The notes below the pieces were generated by a model, which made no database searches, was not told the DNA's origin, and saw nothing but the letters and a program-made list of their open reading frames with translations. From Marinitoga sp. 38H-ov (GTDB taxonomy: Bacteria > Thermotogota > Thermotogae > Petrotogales > Petrotogaceae): a stretch of DNA of 64,000 nucleotides. Below, in pieces: positions 45,267-54,336 of the stretch. The stretch spans positions 28,699 to 92,698 of the forward strand of contig NZ_LNGH01000006.1 of NCBI RefSeq assembly GCF_011057715.1. Direction: 5' to 3'. The position numbers and the translations under genes were made by a program. The stretch's first letter is position 1; every line of letters begins with the position of its first letter.

Positions 45267-45503
45267 ATGGCAGAAAAATTTAATTTGCAAGAAAGATTTT
45301 TGAACTTATTAAGAACAAATAAGATTGAGTGTAAGATTTACTTTGAAGGTGGTTTCCAAACAACTGGTTTTATTAAATCTTTTGATAATTTCACAATTTT
45401 ATTAGAAAAAAAAGGGCAACAATCATTAGTATATAAGCACGCTATAAAAATGATTGTTCCTGCTAAATATGTAAAAATCTTCCAACAAGAAAATCAAAAT
45501 TAA
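45267..45503 (+). CDS. hfq: RNA chaperone Hfq
   Basis: A 78-residue Sm-like protein. The Sm1 motif (NLQERFLNLLRTNKIECKIYF) and the Sm2-type VYKHAIKMIVP (YKHAI replaces the usual YKHAIS) are visible. It forms hexameric rings that pair small RNAs with mRNAs. It has a GGGGGAG site and is followed by a strong terminator, so it closes the miaA operon. Confidence 0.95.
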   Translation: MAEKFNLQERFLNLLRTNKIECKIYFEGGFQTTGFIKSFDNFTILLEKKGQQSLVYKHAIKMIVPAKYVKIFQQENQN

Positions 45504-45529
45504 TTTATAAATAAAATAATGTGTCTTTC

Positions 45530-45562
45530 TTCCAGAAGATTTACTCTTCTGGAATTTATATT
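45530..45562 (+). terminator. Terminator after hfq
   Basis: TTCCAGAAG (45530-45538) pairs with CTTCTGGAA (45546-45554) around a 7-nt loop and is followed by TTTATATT. It separates the miaA-hfq unit from the M23 peptidase gene. Confidence 0.78.
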
Positions 45563-45636
45563 ATAAAACAATATTTTTATTATTATATAAAATTTTTTGA
45601 TATATAAAATTATTTGAATCTTTTGGGAGGTATTAT

Positions 45637-46626
45637 ATGAAAAAAATAATTGTTTTATCTTTAATCCTTTTAAGTTTTATTTTTGTTTTTTCTCAAAGAT
45701 TTTTACCACCTATAGACTCATATCTAACATCTTCTTTTGGAGAATATAGAGATACCGGAGATAAACCACATTTTCATTTAGGTATAGATTTTTCATCTTA
45801 TTCTAGAGTAGGATATCCTGTTGTTTCAGCAGCAGATGGATATGTATATAAAATATGGTTAAATGAAGAGATATATGGAAATACACTTTTTATCTATCAT
45901 CCAGATTATGATTTAATTACTGTTTATGCACATTTAAGTTCTTTTAAAGGTTTGGTTGATGAAATTGCAAACTCAGTTTCAAAAGAAATTGGTAATTCCT
46001 TTGCAGAAATAAAATTCCCTGAAGGTGAAATAAGAGTTTCAAAAGGTGACGAAATAGCACTTTCTGGAAAATCAGGAGAAGCTGATGTTCCACATATTCA
46101 TTTTGAGGTTAGAGAAATTAAAAAATCTGGAAATGAAGAAATTGAAATTGTTAGAGATGCTTTAGAATTTGTTGATTATATTGAAATGAGACCTAGAGTA
46201 TTAGAAGCATTGGAAATTAGATCAAATAATAGAACATTTAATTTATTAGAAGATCAAGTAATTGAAATACCTTTTTCAACTTTACCAAAATTAGAAGTTA
46301 AAGCTGATGAAAAAATAGGAAATAACACAAAAATAATACCTAGAAAAATTTCTTTACGTGTAAATGATGAATTAGTATATGAAATTGAATTCGATGCAAT
46401 TAGAGCTGATGAAATATATTCACCAAATTCTGTGTTTGGTTATGGTTCTAATATTTTCACATATTGGTTAAAATTGTATTCATCATCTTTTATAACTCCA
46501 ATAAAGGTTAATAGATGGAATGAAATTGCCTTTACATTAAAGAATAGAAATCCAGCCGAACTAATTTTAGAAGATATTTGGGGTACAGTAAAAGTATATA
46601 AATTTATTTTAGTAAAAGAAATGTAA
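45637..46626 (+). CDS. Exported M23-family peptidase
   Basis: A 329-residue exported protein. A signal peptide (residues 1-19, IIVLSLILLSFIFVFS) is followed by an LytM/M23 domain with the zinc motifs HFHLGIDF (HXXXD) and HIHFEVRE (HXH), plus ADGYVYKIWLNEEIYGNTLFIYHP. The C-terminal 140 residues are an unrecognised β-rich domain. It probably cleaves peptidoglycan cross-bridges or resembles cell-separation endopeptidases. It is monocistronic, after the hfq terminator, with a GGGAGG site. Confidence 0.88.
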   Translation: MKKIIVLSLILLSFIFVFSQRFLPPIDSYLTSSFGEYRDTGDKPHFHLGIDFSSYSRVGYPVVSAADGYVYKIWLNEEIYGNTLFIYHPDYDLITVYAHLSSFKGLVDEIANSVSKEIGNSFAEIKFPEGEIRVSKGDEIALSGKSGEADVPHIHFEVREIKKSGNEEIEIVRDALEFVDYIEMRPRVLEALEIRSNNRTFNLLEDQVIEIPFSTLPKLEVKADEKIGNNTKIIPRKISLRVNDELVYEIEFDAIRADEIYSPNSVFGYGSNIFTYWLKLYSSSFITPIKVNRWNEIAFTLKNRNPAELILEDIWGTVKVYKFILVKEM

Positions 46627-46797
46627 CTTAAAATACAATAGATTTTATTTTAAAATTAATTTTTTAGATGTGTATTGATTTATATTTTTGGTATAATAAT
46701 AACTTGGACATCTAATTTTGAATGTCGATATGTTTTAAGCAGTAATGTTAAATAATTTTGAATTAAAATATAAAAAATATAAAGGAGGAAAAGAACG

Positions 46798-47994
46798 TTG
46801 AAAAAGAGACTTTTCACTAGTGAAAGTGTTACAGAAGGACATCCAGATAAAGTAGCAGACCAAGTTTCCGATGCTATATTAGATGCATTATTGGAAAAAG
46901 ATCCATTTTCAAGAGTTGCTGTTGAAACATTAGTAACTACTGGTATAGCTATGGTAGCTGGTGAAATTTCAACAAAAGCTTATGTTGATATACCAAAAAT
47001 TGTTAGAGAAACAATATTAGAAATTGGATATACAAGAGCTAAATACGGTTTTGATGGTGAAACTTCAGGTGTTTTAGTATCTATTGATGAACAATCACCT
47101 GATATTGCTATGGGTGTTGATAAGGCATTAGAAGCAAAAATTGGTGAAATTAAAGATGATGATCCATATGAAAAAATTGGTGCTGGTGACCAAGGTATTA
47201 TGTTTGGTTATGCTACAAATGAAACTCCTGAAATGATGCCTTTACCTATTGTTTTGGCTCATAAATTGGCATATAGATTAGCAGAAGTTAGAAAAAATGG
47301 AACTTTAGAATTTTTAAGACCTGATGGTAAAACACAAGTAACTGTAGAATATGATGAAAATGGAAAACCTATTGAAGTAGAAACAGTTTTAATTTCTACA
47401 CAACATGAACCTGATGTAACTATAGATGAAATTAGAGAAGCTTTAATAGAACACGTTATTAAACCAATTATTCCAGAAGAATATTTAACTGATAATACAA
47501 GAATATTAGTTAACCCTACTGGAAGATTTGTATTAGGTGGTCCTCATGCTGATACTGGTTTAACTGGTAGAAAAATTATAGTTGACACATACGGTGGATG
47601 GGTACCACACGGAGGAGGAGCTTTCTCTGGTAAAGATCCAACAAAAGTTGATAGATCAGCTCATTATATGGCTAGATACGTTGCTAAAAATATTGTAGCT
47701 GCTGGATTAGCTGATGAAGTAATGATTCAATTAGGTTATGCTATCGGTGTTGCAAAACCTGTATCAATTTTAATTGATACAAAAGGTACAGCTAAAGTTG
47801 ATGAAGATAAATTATATAAAGTAGTGACAGAAATGTTTGACTTTAGACCAGGTGCAATTATTAAAAACTTAGATTTATTAAAACCAATTTATAAAAAGAC
47901 TGCAGCTTATGGTCATTTCGGAAGAACAGATATTGACTTACCATGGGAAAGAACTGATAAGGTTAATGAATTAAGAGCTGCTTTTGGATTATAA
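46798..47994 (+). CDS. metK: S-adenosylmethionine synthase
   Basis: A 398-residue MetK with [40 protein letters not shown], the [21 protein letters not shown] motif and [23 protein letters not shown]. It makes SAM from ATP and methionine. The start is a TTG placed 8 nt after AAAGGAGG. The 170-bp leader has an extended -10-like GGTATAAT at 46691-46698 but no recognisable SAM riboswitch. rpsT follows 34 bp later. Confidence 0.97.
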   Translation: MKKRLFTSESVTEGHPDKVADQVSDAILDALLEKDPFSRVAVETLVTTGIAMVAGEISTKAYVDIPKIVRETILEIGYTRAKYGFDGETSGVLVSIDEQSPDIAMGVDKALEAKIGEIKDDDPYEKIGAGDQGIMFGYATNETPEMMPLPIVLAHKLAYRLAEVRKNGTLEFLRPDGKTQVTVEYDENGKPIEVETVLISTQHEPDVTIDEIREALIEHVIKPIIPEEYLTDNTRILVNPTGRFVLGGPHADTGLTGRKIIVDTYGGWVPHGGGAFSGKDPTKVDRSAHYMARYVAKNIVAAGLADEVMIQLGYAIGVAKPVSILIDTKGTAKVDEDKLYKVVTEMFDFRPGAIIKNLDLLKPIYKKTAAYGHFGRTDIDLPWERTDKVNELRAAFGL

Positions 47995-48028
47995 TATAAT
48001 AAAATAAATATAAAGGGAGGAATTTAAA

Positions 48029-48307
48029 GTGCCAAATATAAAATCTGCTAAAAAAAGAGTAAGACAAACTGCTAAAAGAAGATTAAGAAACAAAAGTTAT
48101 AAAACTAGAGTAAAAAATTCTATTAAAAAAGTATTAGTAGCTATTGAATCAAAAGAAGAAAAAGAAACAATAAATGAATTATTAAGAAATGCATTTTCTG
48201 TAATTGATAAAGCTGCTAAAAAAGGTGTTATTCACAAAAATAATGCAGATAGAAAGAAATCTAGATTAACAAAAAGAGTTAAAGAATACTTAGGCGAAGA
48301 AGCTTAA
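48029..48307 (+). CDS. rpsT: 30S ribosomal protein S20
   Basis: A 92-residue, very basic helical protein with the S20 signature [27 protein letters not shown] and [21 protein letters not shown]. It binds 16S rRNA early in 30S assembly. It starts at GTG, 8 nt after AGGGAGG, and is followed by a strong terminator. Confidence 0.97.
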   Translation: MPNIKSAKKRVRQTAKRRLRNKSYKTRVKNSIKKVLVAIESKEEKETINELLRNAFSVIDKAAKKGVIHKNNADRKKSRLTKRVKEYLGEEA

Positions 48308-48310
48308 ATA

Positions 48311-48340
48311 AAATTCCCGGCAAAAGCCGGGAATTTTTAA
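48311..48340 (+). terminator. Terminator after rpsT
   Basis: AAATTCCCGGC (48311-48321) pairs perfectly with GCCGGGAATTT (48326-48336) around an AAAA loop, followed by TTAA. It ends the metK-rpsT unit. Confidence 0.88.
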
Positions 48341-48363
48341 ATTAATGTTTAAGGAGGAGTTTT

Positions 48364-49311
48364 ATGCATGATAAAATAGGGGTATTAAAATATTTTTTAA
48401 AACCCCAAAATTTTGATAGTTATCCTTTAAAATGGAATGAGATTTTTGGAAATAAAAGAAAAATATATGTTGAAATAGGTTTTGGTAGTGGAGAATACAT
48501 GGCTGCTCTTGCAAAAGAAAATCCAGATATAAATTTTGTAGGTTTTGAAACTTCTCTTACAGCATTATATAAAGCACAAGTTAATTTCTATAATAATAAT
48601 GTAAACAACGCAAGAGTTATTCAAGGTGATGCGAGATTATTAATAAGAGAATTGTTTCCATCAAATTCTATATCAAAATTAATAGTAAATTTTCCTTGTC
48701 CTTGGCCAAAAGAAAGACATAAAAATAGAAGAATATTTATAGAATCATTTATTAAAACCTTAGCTGATGTTTTAAAAAAAGGTGGAACTATTGAATTAGC
48801 TACAGATGTTGATTGGTATGCTCAAGAAGTTTATGAAACTTTTAATAATTCCGAATTTTTTGAAGCACAAGAAGTTATAGAAAACTTTAATAGACCAGTT
48901 AAAACCAAATATGAATTAAAATGGGATAAAGAAGGAAGAAATAAATATTTGTTTATTGCAAAAAAAGTTAAAGATTATAAAGTTAAAAGAGTTTTGGAAG
49001 GAGTGAGCGAATTGCCACATAAATCAATAAAAAATGTTGATATTGAAAAATTAAAATCTTTAAAGGATCAACATATAAAAAATGAAAATTTATCATTCAC
49101 TGTAAGTTCTATATATGAAGATTTATCAAATGATAGATATTTGTTAAAGGTTGTTTCTACAGATGATGATTTTATGCAACAATATTATGTGTCTATATAT
49201 AAAAAAACAAATGATTGGCTCGTAAAATTAGACTCAACTACAATACCATATAGAACACCTTCTGTTAAATATACAGTTTATAAAATAGCGGAGTTAGTGG
49301 AAAGTGATTAA
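48364..49311 (+). CDS. trmB: tRNA (guanine(46)-N7)-methyltransferase TrmB with C-terminal extension
   Basis: A 315-residue TrmB. The catalytic part (residues 1-205) has YVEIGFGSGEYMAALAKENP (SAM motif), NFVGFETS, VNFPCPWPKERHKNRR and TDVDWYAQEV. It makes m7G46 in tRNA. Most TrmB proteins have 200-230 residues; here about 110 extra residues follow. The extension resembles an RNA-binding-like α/β tail with no motif that I recognise, also seen in some Thermotogota by memory. It has an AGGAGG site after the rpsT terminator. Confidence 0.92.
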   Translation: MHDKIGVLKYFLKPQNFDSYPLKWNEIFGNKRKIYVEIGFGSGEYMAALAKENPDINFVGFETSLTALYKAQVNFYNNNVNNARVIQGDARLLIRELFPSNSISKLIVNFPCPWPKERHKNRRIFIESFIKTLADVLKKGGTIELATDVDWYAQEVYETFNNSEFFEAQEVIENFNRPVKTKYELKWDKEGRNKYLFIAKKVKDYKVKRVLEGVSELPHKSIKNVDIEKLKSLKDQHIKNENLSFTVSSIYEDLSNDRYLLKVVSTDDDFMQQYYVSIYKKTNDWLVKLDSTTIPYRTPSVKYTVYKIAELVESD

Positions 49312-49516
49312 TTCATATTGCGGTTTTGATTAATGTCCTATATATATTGCTACAATAAATAATGATTTTGAACTAAAAAAAGAAATTATAAAAAAATACA
49401 ATACTTCAGATAATCCTCTTACTATTGAGGACATAAATTGTTTAGGATGCACAAATAAAGAAATTTTGTATAAGTACTGTTATGAATGTACAATAAGAAA
49501 AAATAGAGACGGCTGA
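49304..49516 (+). pseudogene. DUF3795-like gene with an internal stop and a truncated end
   Basis: Reading from a GTG at 49304 gives NSYCGFD, a TAA stop at 49331-49333, then CPIYIATINNDFELKKEI, DINCLGCTNKE and CYECTIRKN before a TGA at 49514. This is the cysteine pattern of DUF3795 proteins (CGLDC..CPAYIAT, CDGC, C..C.IRKC). Relative to the family, two residues are missing at the stop and the last Cys-rich part is lost. It overlaps trmB by 8 bp and ends in a hairpin. It appears to be a decayed gene; a sequencing error is the alternative. Confidence 0.7.
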
Positions 49517-49527
49517 ACCGTCTCTAT
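49503..49527. terminator. Bidirectional terminator between trmB unit and MFS gene
   Basis: ATAGAGACGG (49503-49512) and CCGTCTCTAT (49518-49527) form a perfect 10-bp stem with loop CTGAA. It covers the DUF3795 remnant stop and the last codon region of the converging MFS gene. Confidence 0.8.
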
Positions 49528-50654
49528 ATTTCTTCTATTTCATTGTATTTTTTTCTAAAATTAAATAAGAATACAGTTGAAGCTAAACTTATTAAAGATA
49601 AAACTAACATAAAGAAATTCATTCCATCCATTGAATAAAATATAGATAAATATGGTCCAAAGAAATTACCACTTATTCTAAATGCTGAAAATACTGCCAT
49701 ACCTTTTTCTTCAAATCCTACTGATAAATATGATGCATATTCACTACTCATTGTTAATGATAGTCCTAAGAATAATCCAGATATAATTATTAACATTAAA
49801 AATAAATACATCGAAATTGAACTAGCAAACATTGATAAAATTAATGTTGCAAATGATGCTAATGGTATCCAGATTTTTACCCCATTAACTTTATGTTTTA
49901 ATAAATTTCCTATCATTAAAGATAATGCAAAAATGGATATATATATTTTTCCAAATACTGGATTATTAACATATTTTTCTATAAACAATGGCATTGTTGC
50001 TTGGAAACCAACTATTACCGCTAATGTAAATATTCCAAAAAATGCTGCTAAGAATATTCTTGGTGAAAATTTAGTTACTTGTTTTTTTACTTTTTCTGGA
50101 TGTATTTCAATAACAGGTAATTGCTTATACAATATCAATGTAGCTATAAAAAGTATAATACCCACTGTCATTAATATATACTGTGACATGTATATAAAAC
50201 CAGTTCCTATCACTAAAGGCCCCATAACTGCTCCAAAACTTGCTAAAAATTCTACTAATCCAAAATATTTTGTTTGTTCTTTTGCTGATAAATTTGATTT
50301 TGATATTACTGTTAATGCATTCGAAAATAATGCAGAGTCAGCTATACCTTGTATCGCACGAAATACAATTGCTAACATAGGTAATTTTAATGACATTCCA
50401 GATAAATACAATGCTGTACTCCATAATGCCATTGAGTATAAGAAAGTTTTACTTTCACCTTTTTGTTCTAATATTTTTCCCCAATATGATCCAAATAATA
50501 TAGATACTAATGGTGTAATTCCAATAAAAGTACTTGCTAATAATGTTGACCCAAATATTTCTGCTAATTGTGGAAAAGACGATGCAATTCCAACTTGTAC
50601 AAAAACTTGTAAGAATGGCAATGCTAATATAAATTTTAAATTATTATTTTTCAA
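49524..50654 (-). CDS. MFS transporter
   Basis: A 376-residue major facilitator with twelve predicted helices. Recognisable elements are FGSYWGKILEQKGESKTFLYS (a GXXXD/RXGRR-like loop A variant) and FRAIQGIADSALFSNAL. No substrate can be assigned; the pattern resembles drug/sugar efflux carriers. I place the start at the TTG at 50654, 7 nt after AGGAGGG; the in-frame ATG at 50687 lacks a site. It is a single gene, divergent from the 9-mer array on its right. Confidence 0.85.
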   Translation of the reverse strand: MKNNNLKFILALPFLQVFVQVGIASSFPQLAEIFGSTLLASTFIGITPLVSILFGSYWGKILEQKGESKTFLYSMALWSTALYLSGMSLKLPMLAIVFRAIQGIADSALFSNALTVISKSNLSAKEQTKYFGLVEFLASFGAVMGPLVIGTGFIYMSQYILMTVGIILFIATLILYKQLPVIEIHPEKVKKQVTKFSPRIFLAAFFGIFTLAVIVGFQATMPLFIEKYVNNPVFGKIYISIFALSLMIGNLLKHKVNGVKIWIPLASFATLILSMFASSISMYLFLMLIIISGLFLGLSLTMSSEYASYLSVGFEEKGMAVFSAFRISGNFFGPYLSIFYSMDGMNFFMLVLSLISLASTVFLFNFRKKYNEIEEI

Positions 50655-50689
50655 CAATATCCCTCCTGTTTTTATCTCATATAGCAATT

Positions 50690-51245
50690 ATACTTTATAT
50701 TATTTATATTAAATAGACTAGAATATAGTTTACTCAAATATTAATTATTTGATAATAATTGTCTCTAAAATCCTTTTTAAATCAAAGTTTAATCATTCTG
50801 TAAATATATATGTTATAATATTGTTGATAACTATCCATTTTTGTTTATAATTATCAAATTTGTTTATAGTTTTCAACAATTGTTAATTACTAAAATGTTT
50901 TTATATATTGAGTTTTAGAAGTTAACAACAAAAAATGTTGGTAACTATATAAAAAGTTGATAATTATTTTCAACAATTTCAAAGTTGATAATTTTCATTA
51001 TAAACCTAAATAACAACTTTCAACGTTTATAGTTTATAAATTATAAACCAAATAGAATTTAATAACATTTAAATATAAAACATATGTTCTACTTTTTTCG
51101 TTATTAAATTTATCAACATTATAATTATATTTTTTATTCAAAGTTTTCAACATAACATAAGTATTATGAGTAAATGGTTTTAGAAGTTATAAACAAACAA
51201 CATCACTATAGCACCTATACCTATATAATATATATATAAGGAGAG
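50690..51245. other. Gene-free array of TTWTCAACA-type 9-mers (candidate replication origin or initiator-binding region)
   Basis: This 560-bp AT-rich stretch has no ORF of note. It holds TTATCAACA at 51110 and (reverse) 50822, and TTTTCAACA at 50870, 50967 and 51144. TTATCAACT occurs in reverse at 50955 and 50983, and TTACCAACA in reverse at 50936. All differ little from the bacterial DnaA box TTATCCACA. A 13-bp direct repeat GTTTTAGAAGTTA occurs at 50912 and 51177. Flanking genes are divergent, and long A/T tracts could unwind. An oriC-like or other initiator/regulator role is inferred; dnaA is not nearby. Confidence 0.5.
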
Positions 51246-51250
51246 AAAAA

Positions 51251-52486
51251 ATGAAAAGAATATTGTTGTTAATTTTAATAATCATAATATCGTTATTTTT
51301 AGTAGATATATTAATGGTATATATATCTACTAATATTGAATATAAAAATATTAAAATTGAAAAAGAAGATAAATTTATAGATGAAGTATTAAACATTTCT
51401 AATGAAGAAATTGAAAAAGAATTAGTTAATACATGGTATAATGTAATTACTGATGGAAAAAGTATTATTTTAAAAGATATATTATATATAAACAAGAATA
51501 TTTATGCTTTTGGAATAAATGAAAAAGAAAATAAAAATATTATTATTATAAAACTAGATAATGATGGAAATATTTTATTTCAAAAAGAAATAAAGGTATC
51601 TTCTTCAACCAATATATATAGTGTAGAAAATATTAATAACAATTTTTATATATTAGGTATTCAAGAAAATAAACCTATTATATATGTTATAAACTATTAT
51701 GGAGAATTATTAAAATCAAGAAAATTTGAAAATTATGGAGAATTTTTTAAGATTATAAAAGATGATTATGAAAGCATATATGTGTTGGGTTATATTAAAG
51801 ATGATAATAAAAAAATAGGAGTTTTAATGGAAATAAATAAAGATTTAGATATTTTAAATGAATTTAAGGTCAATTGGTATAATAATGAAGAGATATATGA
51901 TTTAATTTCAGATAAAAACTATATATATTTATTAGGAAATACTAATTCAACAGCTAATAATAATTACAATATTTTTGTCATTAAATTAAATAAACTAAAT
52001 TATAATGATTATACTATACAAAAATATGGAACTGATATATTAAATGAAATTGGATATTCATTATTATATGACGAAAATAATTTTTATATTGTTGGATATA
52101 GTTCAACGATTAATAATTTCCCGTGGAAGTTATTAATTATTAAAACAGATAATAATTTAAATGAAATTCAAAGAAAAGATTATTTATTAAAAAAATCAGC
52201 AAGAGGTTTATCTGCAAATGTTTCTCGAAATAATTTAATTATATCTGGATATTCATTAGAGCAAAATAATGATTTTGATGGTTTTATTAGTATTGTAAAT
52301 AAAACTGATTTAATCAATATTAAAGATATATATTATGGAAAAGAATTTGATGAAAGATTATTAAAATCAAAAATTATAAGCAATAATGTTATTGTTTCAG
52401 TTGGTTATCAAAAAAATAATGAAATAATTTCTGGTATAATATTATATACAGATATAGATGGAAACTTAAAAGGATTTATTAAATAA
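51251..52486 (+). CDS. Membrane-anchored propeller-like protein of unknown function
   Basis: A 411-residue protein that I cannot assign to a family. An N-terminal helix (about residues 4-28) anchors it. The rest consists of repeated units of about 45-50 residues with patterns such as NIYAFGINEKENKNIIIIKLDNDGN, FYILGIQENKPIIYVINYYGE and YIYLLGNTN.....IFVIKLNK. They resemble β-propeller or delta-60-type repeats exposed outside the cell. It is 15 bp upstream of an HD-GYP gene, so it might be a sensor partner. An AAGGAGAG site precedes the ATG. Confidence 0.75.
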   Translation: MKRILLLILIIIISLFLVDILMVYISTNIEYKNIKIEKEDKFIDEVLNISNEEIEKELVNTWYNVITDGKSIILKDILYINKNIYAFGINEKENKNIIIIKLDNDGNILFQKEIKVSSSTNIYSVENINNNFYILGIQENKPIIYVINYYGELLKSRKFENYGEFFKIIKDDYESIYVLGYIKDDNKKIGVLMEINKDLDILNEFKVNWYNNEEIYDLISDKNYIYLLGNTNSTANNNYNIFVIKLNKLNYNDYTIQKYGTDILNEIGYSLLYDENNFYIVGYSSTINNFPWKLLIIKTDNNLNEIQRKDYLLKKSARGLSANVSRNNLIISGYSLEQNNDFDGFISIVNKTDLINIKDIYYGKEFDERLLKSKIISNNVIVSVGYQKNNEIISGIILYTDIDGNLKGFIK

Positions 52487-52501
52487 CAATGGAGGGATTC
52501 G

Positions 52502-54250
52502 ATGAAAAAAGAACATATATCTTTGTATAAGTTGTTATCTAATAGTGTAATGAAAATAGTTATTTTAGGAATTTTGTCTGTTTTAATAGTTCTATCTATA
52601 TTTAATTATTTTAATATTAGAAATATTGAGAAAACTTTAAAAAGTAATATTGATGGGTTAATAAAAATAGCATTTAATTCTATGTATAATACATTGTATG
52701 ATTTTGATGAAAGATTCTATAAATCATTAGATAAGTTGATGCTAGACTTAAAAGAAAGACCAGTTGATGATTATGAATTAATAAAAATATTTTCTTCAAT
52801 GTCTGTTATGATGGGAGAAACATATGATACAAAAATGATTGATATTAATAATTTAGATCAAGAAGTTAGAAATAAAATAATCAATTTAAATGATTATAGT
52901 TATTATGTTATTGTAGACATGCACCCAAAAATGATAACAAGATATATATATATAAAAACTGAAAATGATTATTTTTTAATTGAATCAATGTTACCTACAA
53001 ATAGAATTATTAAAACTATTAATAACTTAACAACATTAAAAGACACATATGAGTTCATAACTGATATAAATATTTGTACTCATGATTTTGAAAGTTTAGC
53101 ATCATCATATGAATTAAATGAACTTGATACTACTAATTTAATGAAAGTTTTTGCTAATGGTGAACCTATAGTATTAGAGAAAAATGGCAAGTTTACATAT
53201 TATAGCACCTGGAAATATGAAGATGAAAAAACATATTTTCATCCTATAGGAATTATATTAAAAATGGATTTTGGAGTATATAGAAATAGTATTATATATA
53301 ACATTTTAGGTATGTTTGTAGCATTATTATTTATTATATATATTATATCTAAAAAGGTTCATATGCTTTCAAAACAAATATCTACCCCTTTCGAAAAAAT
53401 GATTGATAACATGAAGAATTTTCAAAAAACTAGATATTTAGAGTTTGATAAAATATTTGATCATTGTAATATAAAGGAAATTAATGAATTAATGACAGAA
53501 TATCAGAAAATGACAGAAGACATTGTTTCTTCTTTTGAAGAGATTAATACAATGAATGAAGAATTAGAAGAATCATACAGGGAAATAGAAAGCATAAATA
53601 ATGAATTAGAAGAGGCATATATTAACTTTAGCACGCAATTAGCAATGATTTCTGAAGGATATGATGAAAATACAGGTAATCATGTAAATAGAGTAGGAGA
53701 GTTATCTGCATTTATTGCTGAAAAATTAGGTGTTATGGATGAAAATATTGAAAAAATTAGACATTATGCACCTTTACATGATATTGGAAAGATAATGGTT
53801 CCAAAAGAAATATTAACAAAGAAAGGAAGATTAACAAAAGAAGAATTTGAAATTATGAAAAAACATACATTATATGGTGCAACATTAATTGGTGATTCGC
53901 CTCAATTTGAAATTGCTAAAAATATAGCATTATATCATCATGAGAAATATAACGGAAAAGGTTATCCATTTGGATTGAAAGGTGAAGATATACCACTATG
54001 TGCAACAATAGTTAGTGTTGTTGATGTATATGATGCTTTACGTTCAGAAAGACCATATAAACCTGCATTTACGCACGAAAAAGCTATGGATATTATTTTA
54101 AATGGAGATGATAGAACTAATCCTGATGATTTTAATCCAGAAGTTTTAAAAATAATTAAAGAATATGAATATGAAATAAAAGAATTATGGGAAAAAATAA
54201 AAGAAGATAGTTCAAAATTGAAAAAGATATTAGATATAGAAAAGGAATAA
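52502..54250 (+). CDS. Membrane-bound HD-GYP domain protein (probable c-di-GMP phosphodiesterase)
   Basis: A 582-residue protein. Helix 1 (about 15-36), an extracytoplasmic sensor (about 37-258), helix 2 (about 260-282), a long coiled coil (about 335-375, with EEINTMNEELEESYREIESINNELEEAY) and an HD-GYP domain (about 375-565) are visible. The HD-GYP core is intact: GNHVNRVGELSAF, PLHDIGKIMVPKEIL, ALYHHEKYNGKGYPFGL. It should cleave c-di-GMP. It follows the propeller-like gene closely and is closed by a terminator. Confidence 0.9.
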   Translation: MKKEHISLYKLLSNSVMKIVILGILSVLIVLSIFNYFNIRNIEKTLKSNIDGLIKIAFNSMYNTLYDFDERFYKSLDKLMLDLKERPVDDYELIKIFSSMSVMMGETYDTKMIDINNLDQEVRNKIINLNDYSYYVIVDMHPKMITRYIYIKTENDYFLIESMLPTNRIIKTINNLTTLKDTYEFITDINICTHDFESLASSYELNELDTTNLMKVFANGEPIVLEKNGKFTYYSTWKYEDEKTYFHPIGIILKMDFGVYRNSIIYNILGMFVALLFIIYIISKKVHMLSKQISTPFEKMIDNMKNFQKTRYLEFDKIFDHCNIKEINELMTEYQKMTEDIVSSFEEINTMNEELEESYREIESINNELEEAYINFSTQLAMISEGYDENTGNHVNRVGELSAFIAEKLGVMDENIEKIRHYAPLHDIGKIMVPKEILTKKGRLTKEEFEIMKKHTLYGATLIGDSPQFEIAKNIALYHHEKYNGKGYPFGLKGEDIPLCATIVSVVDVYDALRSERPYKPAFTHEKAMDIILNGDDRTNPDDFNPEVLKIIKEYEYEIKELWEKIKEDSSKLKKILDIEKE

Positions 54251-54253
54251 TTT

Positions 54254-54282
54254 AAATCCGCTTTTAGAAGCGGATTTTTTTA
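54254..54282 (+). terminator. Terminator after the HD-GYP gene
   Basis: AAATCCGCTT (54254-54263) pairs with AAGCGGATTT (54268-54277) around TTAG, followed by a T run. A TTGACA at 54285-54290 and GTATAAT at 54311-54317 just downstream suggest a new start for the next gene, though with 21-bp spacing. Confidence 0.85.
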
Positions 54283-54336
54283 TATTGACATTTCAAAAAA
54301 ATAATATATGGTATAATTGAATTGGAGGTGGAATCG

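Noticed and set aside
46627..46797. SAM riboswitch before metK
   Set aside because: The leader has only a weak GACAT/ATGTC hairpin and lacks conserved SAM-I, SAM-II or SAM-IV core segments.
50820..51190. CRISPR array in the repeat-rich intergenic region
   Set aside because: Repeats are only 9-13 bp, on both strands and irregularly spaced, with no spacer pattern and no cas genes.
54254..54282. Hairpin after the HD-GYP gene as a member of the island repeat family
   Set aside because: Its AAATCCGCTT stem and its flanks do not match the CCCCTCT/TTGTNGACAA units.
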